Positions 56,574-64,000 of a stretch of DNA of 64,000 nucleotides are shown one piece after another. Position numbers and translations under genes: made by a program. Every line of letters starts with the position of its first letter. The first letter of the stretch is position 1. The notes beneath the pieces were generated by a model. The model was not told the origin of the DNA and ran no database searches. It worked only from the letters and a program-made list of their open reading frames with translations. Source of the DNA: Mesorhizobium sp. SARCC-RB16n (GTDB lineage: Bacteria > Pseudomonadota > Alphaproteobacteria > Rhizobiales > Rhizobiaceae). The DNA lies in contig NZ_ML703256.1 of assembly GCF_008520305.1 (NCBI RefSeq), forward strand, positions 182,815 through 246,814, in the 5' to 3' direction.

Positions 56574-58394
56574 TTAGCCGGCGCTGCCGAGTCCGGCGGC
56601 GCGTAACGCGTCGACCAACCGCTCGGTCAGATCGGGCGGGTATTTTCGGTCGATGAAGGTCGCGCGCGGGTTGGCGGCGAATTTCGGAAATTTGGCGGTC
56701 AACTCGTCCAGCAGCTTGCGCGCCAGATTGTCTTGACCGGCAATCTTGGCGCCGATCAGCCGGGCGGCAAGATAGTGCGACTTCGTTGCGGTTGTTCTCA
56801 GTGAGGAACTAGCGATCGCGGCCTTGTTCGTGTCGCCAAGCATGAATTCGCCGGCGAAAAGTCCGAAATCCCACCATGTCGGATGGCCGCTGGAGGCGTC
56901 CACCGCCTGGGCCAGGATCGGCGTCCCCTCGGCATACCGGCCGGCGAAAATCAGCGCGTAGCCGTAAGCGGCGGCCATGGCGAGATCGTAGGGATTGAGG
57001 TCATAGGCCTTGCGCATCCAGCGCAACGCCTCGTCGGCATTGCCAAGACGGGAATTGATGTAGCCGTAGGAGCGATGCGCATAAGGGCTGGTCGGTCCCA
57101 TCTGCACGGCGCGGTGAGCGAATGTCATCGCCTTCTCGATGGTGGCATCGGGCGGATAGGCGTAGTGGTCGTTCACGGCCTCCAGGTGGAGCGAGGCGAG
57201 TTCCGAATAGACCAGCGGTGACTTGGCACCGTTTTCGGCGAGGGTTTCGAGGCAGCGATAGGCGGCCTCGTGGGTCCTGGCGTTCTGGTCGAGATAATAT
57301 TTGTCGTTGAGCGTCAGGCACTGCGTGAGGGCGGTCTGAATGCCGCTTTGTTCGAGATAGCTGTAGATCGTGCCGGAAGCGGGAAGAGCGGACGTCAAGA
57401 TGCCGGCTATACTGTTCTCGACGGCGGCCGGTGCGCTGTCGGCGGCGGTCAGGTTGCGCGACAAAAGCACCCGTCCGGTCGCCACGCTCTGCAGTTCGAT
57501 CATGATTTCGCTCGTATCCGGCCCAGGCAGAATATCGAAGATGAAGCTCGTGGCATTGGTGGCCGGATCGGTCATGTCGACCGTGTCGCGACCGATGAAG
57601 TCGATCGTATCGAAGCCGCTCAGGCCGGCGCGCAGCGATGCCGCGATACGGCTGGCATCCGTGCCACCGGCCTTGACGGCGATGTAGACGAGCGGCAAGG
57701 CCTCGCTCGCGGGGGACGGCGAGACGCTGCCGGTCAGGCCGGCGGTCTCGAGCGTCGCCGCAAGGTCGCCGCCTGCAAGCAGCCCACCGCTGCCTTGACG
57801 CAGGATCAAAACGCCGAGCATGGCGATGACGACAGCGATCGCCATCCAGAAGAATCTGAGGTGACGTGCCACCGACGGTACTGGCGCGACCATCGGTGCC
57901 AGCAAGGCGGCGGCCGGAATGGCATTCTCGGCAGTACCGCGTTGCGCCGATGGATCGGCCGGAACGACACTCTCGGCAGTGCCGCGTTGCGCAGACGGAG
58001 CCGCCGCCGCTTCGGCTTGGATGGCGAATTCGGCCGTCTCCGGCAAGCGGATCGCGTTGAGCTCATAGGCAGGGACATAGCCGCCGCGCGGAATGGCTAT
58101 GCGGACAGGCTCGGCTACACCTTCATTGGCAAAATATTGCTGCAGCAGGTCGCGCAGCCGACCGGCCTGAACCCGCACCACCGCGTCGGTCGAAGGATCG
58201 AAATCGCCATCCTTGCCGAAGACGTCCATGGCGATGGAAAAGCCCTTGAGCCTGTCGGCTTCGCCTGCCTGTTCGCGCTCGACAAGATAACGCAGCAGCT
58301 TGCGTGCCCGTTCGGATCTTCCGAACGTCTCGCTGGCAAGCAGTCGCTCCAATGTTTCGCGCACTGCGGGGGCGGCAGGCGTGGCATGCTGCAA
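56574..58394 (-). CDS. winged-helix, transmembrane and TPR protein
   Basis: 606 residues in three parts. N-terminal 100 residues: LLRYLVEREQAGEADRLKGFSIAMDVFGKD then STDAVVRVQAGRLRDLLQQYF and IPRGGYVPAY, a winged-helix-like domain common in rhizobial proteins often mislabelled adenylate cyclase. Next, a Pro/Ala linker with a repeated PSAQRGTAE unit and one membrane helix (FFWMAIAVVIAMLGVLIL) near residue 190. Last, a periplasmic domain with TPR-type helices (about 350-600). No cyclase catalytic residues are present. The layout is CadC/ToxR-like, suggesting a membrane-bound transcription factor. The start is TTG 58394 with GAGAGGA seven bases before. Confidence 0.82.
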   Translation of the reverse strand: MQHATPAAPAVRETLERLLASETFGRSERARKLLRYLVEREQAGEADRLKGFSIAMDVFGKDGDFDPSTDAVVRVQAGRLRDLLQQYFANEGVAEPVRIAIPRGGYVPAYELNAIRLPETAEFAIQAEAAAAPSAQRGTAESVVPADPSAQRGTAENAIPAAALLAPMVAPVPSVARHLRFFWMAIAVVIAMLGVLILRQGSGGLLAGGDLAATLETAGLTGSVSPSPASEALPLVYIAVKAGGTDASRIAASLRAGLSGFDTIDFIGRDTVDMTDPATNATSFIFDILPGPDTSEIMIELQSVATGRVLLSRNLTAADSAPAAVENSIAGILTSALPASGTIYSYLEQSGIQTALTQCLTLNDKYYLDQNARTHEAAYRCLETLAENGAKSPLVYSELASLHLEAVNDHYAYPPDATIEKAMTFAHRAVQMGPTSPYAHRSYGYINSRLGNADEALRWMRKAYDLNPYDLAMAAAYGYALIFAGRYAEGTPILAQAVDASSGHPTWWDFGLFAGEFMLGDTNKAAIASSSLRTTATKSHYLAARLIGAKIAGQDNLARKLLDELTAKFPKFAANPRATFIDRKYPPDLTERLVDALRAAGLGSAG

Positions 58395-58649
58395 GTGTCG
58401 ATCCTCTCGAAGTCGGCACAGGTTAAGGCACGGATCATATAATGCCCGCACAGCCGCACAAGTATACACCCATTATGCGATCGCGTACCTAACCGGATAA
58501 TTTTCCGGTGGTTAACGGCGCGGCCTGTATCGGCCGCGCAATGGCCACGGGAGACACCATCAGCCAGCCGAGGCCAAAGCCTTGTGCGGGCTTGAAAAAA
58601 TTGGCGGCGCGAGAGAGCTGCTCCTGCCTTCCGCGCCGACCGGCCGATG

Positions 58650-60419
<1,770 letters not shown>

Positions 60420-60525
60420 TCAGACGGATGGATGGCGAGTGGCGCCTTTACCAGATTTTCGTTCGCTTGATGTGAATTGCCAAGGAGCATGCGCTTGCGC
60501 GGCGGTTCGACCGCCGGGCGCTCCT

Positions 60526-60642
60526 TCAGCGAACCCGGCGATCGCCGATAAGGCCGAGAAGAAGCAGGGTCGAGGCAAGCGCGCGCACGGTCTCGCCGGC
60601 AAAGCCGGTCTGACGGGAAGCGGTGGTGGCGCGCGTATTCAT
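60526..60642 (-). CDS. leuL: leuA leader peptide
   Basis: 38 residues ending ALASTLLLLGLIGDRRVR: six leucines in nine residues, the mark of a leucine-controlled attenuation leader. It ends 139 bases before the leuA start. After its stop a GGCGGT/ACCGCC hairpin and other GC-rich self-complementary stretches could act as terminator or antiterminator, although no T-run is seen. ATG 60642 has GAGAG upstream; an in-frame ATG at 60654 would add four residues. Confidence 0.75.
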   Translation of the reverse strand: MNTRATTASRQTGFAGETVRALASTLLLLGLIGDRRVR

Positions 60643-60787
60643 GGCCGCTCTCATACAGGAGCGGCCTGTTGGAGGCAAGCGGGGCCGGCCCCCTCGAATT
60701 TTATCCCTAACGCGGATGCCCTTCCCCGCGCGCTGCAAATGCGCCAGACTTGAACGGTGGCGGGGTACCGCCGGCAGGGGGTCGTCC

Positions 60788-61954
60788 ATGAATTTCGTGT
60801 TCTTCTCGCCGCATTTTCCCGCCAACGGCGCCGATTTCTGCGACCGGCTGAAGAAGGCCGGCGCCACCGTGCTCGGCATTGGCGATGCGCCTTTCGATGC
60901 GCTCGACGGCAAGTTGAAGCAGGCGCTATCGGAATATTACCGCGTGGCGGACATGGAGGACTACGAGCCGGTTTTCCGGGCGATGGGCCATTTCATCCAC
61001 AAATGGGGCCGCATCGACCGGTTCGAATCGCTCAACGAGCACTGGCTGGAACTGGAAGCCAACATTCGCACCGACTTCAATATCTATGGCACCAAGCTCG
61101 ATTTCGTGAAGAACCTGAAGCGCAAGAGCCGCATGCGCGCCTTCTTCCGCAAGAGCGGTGTCGAGACCATCGCGCAGCGCAAATGCTCCGACCGGGCCGG
61201 CGCCATGACCTTCATCCGCCGTGTCGGCTATCCCGTCGTGGTCAAACCGGATTCAGGCTCCGGCGCTTCGAACACGTTCAAGATCTCCAACGCCAAAGAG
61301 CTCGATCAGTTCTTCCGGGACAAGCCGGAGGATGTGACCTTCGTCATGGAGCAGTTCATCGAGGGGCTGGTGGTGACTTATGACGGGTTGGTCAACCGCG
61401 AGGGCGAGGTGGTGCTGGCGGCCAGCCATCGCTACGACCAGAGCGTCATGGAAGTGGTCAACAAGGACCGCCACATGAGCTACACCTGCTTTCCCCGGAT
61501 CAGGCCTGTCGTCGAGGAGGCCGGCCGCAAGATCCTGAAGGCGTTCGACGTGCGCGAGCGCTTTTTCCACATCGAGCTGTTCGAGACCAGGGACGACCGC
61601 ATCATCGCTCTGGAGGTCAACATGCGCCCGCCCGGCGCCTGGATGACCGACGCGATCAACTACACGTTCGACATCGATGTCTACGCGGCATGGGCAGACA
61701 TGGTGGTCAAGGACGCCGCCGGCGGCCCTTATGAGGGCAAGTATTTCACCGCCTACGCCAGCCGCAAGCGCCACATCGACTATTTGCACAGCCATGCGGA
61801 CGTGCTAGCCGCCCACCGCGACAAGATCGTCCACCATCAGCCAATAGAAGAGGTTTTCAGCCGCGCCATGGGAAATTACGCCTACCAGATGCGCTCGAAG
61901 GATCAGGCGGCGCTGCGCGAGGCGGTGGCCTATATCCACGCTGAAAAGGCTTGA
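60788..61954 (+). CDS. ATP-grasp family ligase
   Basis: 388 residues. The ATP-grasp fold is shown by GYPVVVKPDSGSGASNTFKI (central lysine and glycine loop), FVMEQFIEGLVVTYDGLV, and the metal-binding ALEVNMRPPGAWM near the end. A 110-residue N-terminal pre-ATP-grasp domain opens NFVFFSPHFPANGADFCDRL. Such enzymes join a carboxylate to an amine, thiol or another acid; the substrate is unknown. It is followed after four bases by an esterase gene, so the two work together. The ATG at 60788 lies behind GGGGGTCGTCC. Confidence 0.9.
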   Translation: MNFVFFSPHFPANGADFCDRLKKAGATVLGIGDAPFDALDGKLKQALSEYYRVADMEDYEPVFRAMGHFIHKWGRIDRFESLNEHWLELEANIRTDFNIYGTKLDFVKNLKRKSRMRAFFRKSGVETIAQRKCSDRAGAMTFIRRVGYPVVVKPDSGSGASNTFKISNAKELDQFFRDKPEDVTFVMEQFIEGLVVTYDGLVNREGEVVLAASHRYDQSVMEVVNKDRHMSYTCFPRIRPVVEEAGRKILKAFDVRERFFHIELFETRDDRIIALEVNMRPPGAWMTDAINYTFDIDVYAAWADMVVKDAAGGPYEGKYFTAYASRKRHIDYLHSHADVLAAHRDKIVHHQPIEEVFSRAMGNYAYQMRSKDQAALREAVAYIHAEKA

Positions 61955-61958
61955 GGGC

Positions 61959-62735
61959 ATGGACATTTCCTATCACAAGGCCTTCGCCCGCAATCTCGGC
62001 CGCGACATGGAGTACAAGCGCTACGGCCATGCCGGCCGGCCCGTCGTGGTGTTCCCGACCTCGCAGGGGCGGTTCTATCAGTTCGAGGATTCCGGTGGGG
62101 TGGGGGCGCTCGCAGAGTTCATCGACACCGGCCGCATCCAGTTGTTCACCGTCGACGGCATCGATTCGGAATCCTTCTTCGCCAGGCATGTCGATGCCGC
62201 GCATCGTATCGCCCGGCACGAGGCCTATTTCCGCTATGTGCGAGAGGAGGCGCTGCCGGAATTTCTGGAAACCGCCGCGCAAGCCAATGGCGGACGGCGG
62301 CTGAAGCCGCTGTTTTCAGGCTGTTCGATGGGCGGCTACCATTCCTCGAACTTCGTCTTCCGTTTTCCCGAACTCGCTAGTGGCGTCATCTCGCTGTCGG
62401 GGGTCTATTCGGCGCGCGATTTCTTCGGCAAGGCGCTCGACGGCGACATCTTCTACAACTCGCCGCTCGATTATCTGCCAGGGATCGTCGACCCGAAACT
62501 GCTGGCGCGGCTGAAGACGCTGAGGCTGATCTTCTGCTGCGGGCAGGGCGCCTGGGAGGAGCGCATGCTGGTCGAGACGCGTCAGCTGGAACAGATCCTG
62601 CGCGACAAGTCCATTACCGCCTGGGTCGACTATTGGGGCGGCGACGTCAGCCATGACTGGCCGTGGTGGCACAAGCAACTGGTCTATTTCTTCGGCCGCT
62701 GGCTCGATGACGATCTGATGCACAGGCTGGACTAA
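61959..62735 (+). CDS. esterase-family alpha/beta hydrolase
   Basis: 258 residues. Nucleophile elbow FSGCSMGGYHSSNF, His in DYWGGDVSHDWPWWHKQL near the C-terminus, and an N-terminal RPVVVFPTSQGRFYQFEDSGG. It resembles the esterase D-like group. It begins four bases after the ATP-grasp stop. The stop codon is the first part of the repeat that follows. Function probably tied to the ATP-grasp product, either release or trimming. Confidence 0.88.
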   Translation: MDISYHKAFARNLGRDMEYKRYGHAGRPVVVFPTSQGRFYQFEDSGGVGALAEFIDTGRIQLFTVDGIDSESFFARHVDAAHRIARHEAYFRYVREEALPEFLETAAQANGGRRLKPLFSGCSMGGYHSSNFVFRFPELASGVISLSGVYSARDFFGKALDGDIFYNSPLDYLPGIVDPKLLARLKTLRLIFCCGQGAWEERMLVETRQLEQILRDKSITAWVDYWGGDVSHDWPWWHKQLVYFFGRWLDDDLMHRLD

Positions 62736-62839
62736 TGCATGTCGCCCGGAAGTGTCCTCGGTTCGGGATCATGACATGCATAAAATCAGAAGCTTACAGC
62801 AGGTCGGGCGAATCCTGTTCGCCGCGACATGCTGTAAGC
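62735..62839 (+). repeat. two-hairpin dispersed repeat, copy 3
   Basis: Same sequence family as 5059-5160, again starting on the last base of a TAA stop (CTAATGCATGTCGCCCGG). Hairpin 1 pairs TGCATGTC with GACATGCA; hairpin 2 pairs GCTTACAGCA (62792-62801) with TGCTGTAAGC (62830-62839) and continues inside as GGCGAA/TTCGCC. It separates the ATP-grasp/esterase pair from the convergent transporter gene. Confidence 0.85.
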
Positions 62840-62876
62840 TGCATTGATATCCAGCTGGCCTGCAAATGGCTGATGC

Positions 62877-64000
62877 CTACCCTTCCTGGCAGGCCGGCAG
62901 CGGGACGACCTCGTGTTCCGCCACCGATCCGCGACGCAGGCCGAGGAACACGACGAGGGCGGTGACAATGGTGATTGCCGCCAGCACGATCAGCAGCCTG
63001 TCGAACGCCGTTTCGTAGGCCTCGACCAGAACGGCGGCGCTGCCCGCCGGCAAATGTTGGGCGGTTCCATCGACATTGCCGGTCACCAGCAATTGCGCCG
63101 CGGCGGCCGCATTGCTGGAAGATGCCGCGCCTCGAGCGGCGAGCTGCGCGGCGGTGAAGCCTGACAGGGTCGCCATGACTATGGCCAGCGCCACACCCTC
63201 GCAAGCGACACGGGTGGTGTTGAAGATGCCGACCGCCATGCCGGCGCGCTCCGTCGGCACGACGCTGACGGCGAGCCCATCCATCAATCCCCAGGGCAAG
63301 GCGATGCCGACACCGATCAGGATCAGCGGCGCGACCAGCGCGGCGTCGACCGCTGGCGTCAGGCTCAGCCAGACCAAACCGGCTGCCGCGACGAGCAGGC
63401 CGACGCCGCAGATCGTGGCAGGCGCGATCCAGCGCGCCAACTGGCCGGCGAGCAGGGGCAGGACCAGCAACGGTCCCGAGAGGCAGATCATCAATTGCCC
63501 GGCCTTGATCTCGCTCATCTCTTCGATGCCGATGAAGCGGATTGGCAAAAGCACAAGCAGGACGACGAAGCCATAGGCGGGTGCCGCCGCCAGGAACTGC
63601 ACGCCGACGAAGCGCGGATAGCGAAACAGGGTGAGATCCAGCATCGGCCGGCGCACGCGCCGCTCGACGATGACAAACAGGACAAAGCAAAGGACGGCAA
63701 CGCCGAGAAGCGTTACCACAAGTGGATCGGCCCAGCCGTTCTGCGGCGCCTGCAGCACGCCATAGGTCAGCGAGGCCAGCGCGACGGTGAACGTGCCGGC
63801 GCCCGCCCAGTCGAGGCCGGTCGCATCCGGATCACGCGACTCCCTGATGGTGCGCAGGCCCAGTAGAGCGGCTGCAATTGCGAGCGCGGTGACCAGAAGG
63901 AAGATCGACCGCCAGCCAAAGGCGGAGATGAGCAGGCCGGAGGCGATCGGGCCGAAGGCGAGGCCGACGCCGAAACTGGTGCCGAGAAAGGAGAAGGCGC
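62877..64000 (-). CDS. MFS drug-type exporter, DHA2 family (partial, N-terminus outside window)
   Basis: About 374 codons, the C-terminal three quarters of the protein. The frame stays open to the window edge, where it reads FLGTSFGVGLAFGPIASGLLISAFGWRSIFLLV, motif C of drug/proton antiporters. Then follow at least eight further hydrophobic segments and the ERAGMAVGIFNTTRVACEGVALAIV segment of the 14-helix DHA2 group. An exporter of unknown substrate. Confidence 0.88.
   Translation of the reverse strand, partial: AFSFLGTSFGVGLAFGPIASGLLISAFGWRSIFLLVTALAIAAALLGLRTIRESRDPDATGLDWAGAGTFTVALASLTYGVLQAPQNGWADPLVVTLLGVAVLCFVLFVIVERRVRRPMLDLTLFRYPRFVGVQFLAAAPAYGFVVLLVLLPIRFIGIEEMSEIKAGQLMICLSGPLLVLPLLAGQLARWIAPATICGVGLLVAAAGLVWLSLTPAVDAALVAPLILIGVGIALPWGLMDGLAVSVVPTERAGMAVGIFNTTRVACEGVALAIVMATLSGFTAAQLAARGAASSSNAAAAAQLLVTGNVDGTAQHLPAGSAAVLVEAYETAFDRLLIVLAAITIVTALVVFLGLRRGSVAEHEVVPLPACQEG

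Noticed and set aside
56574-58394. Adenylate cyclase
   Set aside because: No class III catalytic domain or metal-binding aspartates are present; the label comes from shared N-terminal and TPR parts.

Overview
The window is GC-rich alphaproteobacterial chromosome, almost certainly Mesorhizobium. Three enzymes at 2264-5059 match the characterised vitamin B6 degradation enzymes of M. loti along their whole length. The CtrA/ChpT/SciP/EipA group, a leucine leader peptide before leuA and two-hairpin intergenic repeats also fit a member of the Rhizobiales. I saw no insertion sequence, phage gene or CRISPR array.

Left third (1-17127) is catabolic. A BMP-type ABC transporter (end of the ATPase, two permeases) leads into 4-pyridoxolactonase, pyridoxamine-pyruvate aminotransferase and pyridoxal 4-dehydrogenase. 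After a repeat-rich gap and an NRAMP-like transporter comes a complete operon, 8799-17127. It encodes a second BMP-type transporter, a biuret hydrolase, a second cysteine hydrolase that is a triuret hydrolase candidate, a small cupin and allophanate hydrolase. A sigma-54-type promoter and an inverted pair of TGCATGC elements precede it, and a divergent FCD-type GntR regulator flanks it. This reads as a nitrogen-scavenging system for triuret/biuret.

17267-28480 is a divergent sugar-acid-type cluster: a CUT1 ABC transporter, an RraA/aldolase-like protein, a GntR regulator and four enolase-superfamily enzymes. 28706-37924 is a second divergent cluster: a Liv-type ABC transporter, a flavin oxidoreductase, a GntR regulator, a DUF3830-like protein, a TIGR04076-like protein, an aldo/keto reductase and an NTF2-like protein. 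I know no described pathway with this set; it and the enolase cluster are the best candidates for undescribed metabolism.

37925-39710 holds decayed genes: a truncated BMP-type permease, fghA with a one-base frameshift and an AraC C-terminus, beside tRNA-Met. A second scar at 42756-43199 fuses the 3' ends of two divergent genes.

The right part is housekeeping and cell-cycle control: mnmA, sciP, a FliJ-like gene, ctrA (four GANTC sites upstream), an atypical receiver protein, chpT and eipA. Then come an rRNA/tRNA methyltransferase, an ArsR regulator, a HugZ-like protein, an SDR, a GNAT, a glutathionyl-hydroquinone reductase, a Nudix protein, a metallophosphoesterase, a small membrane protein behind a perfect TTAA-N7-TTAA CtrA box, a hydrolase, a winged-helix/TPR membrane protein, leuA with its leader, an ATP-grasp/esterase pair and a partial MFS exporter. 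Functions come from reading the sequence and recalling families; no search was run.
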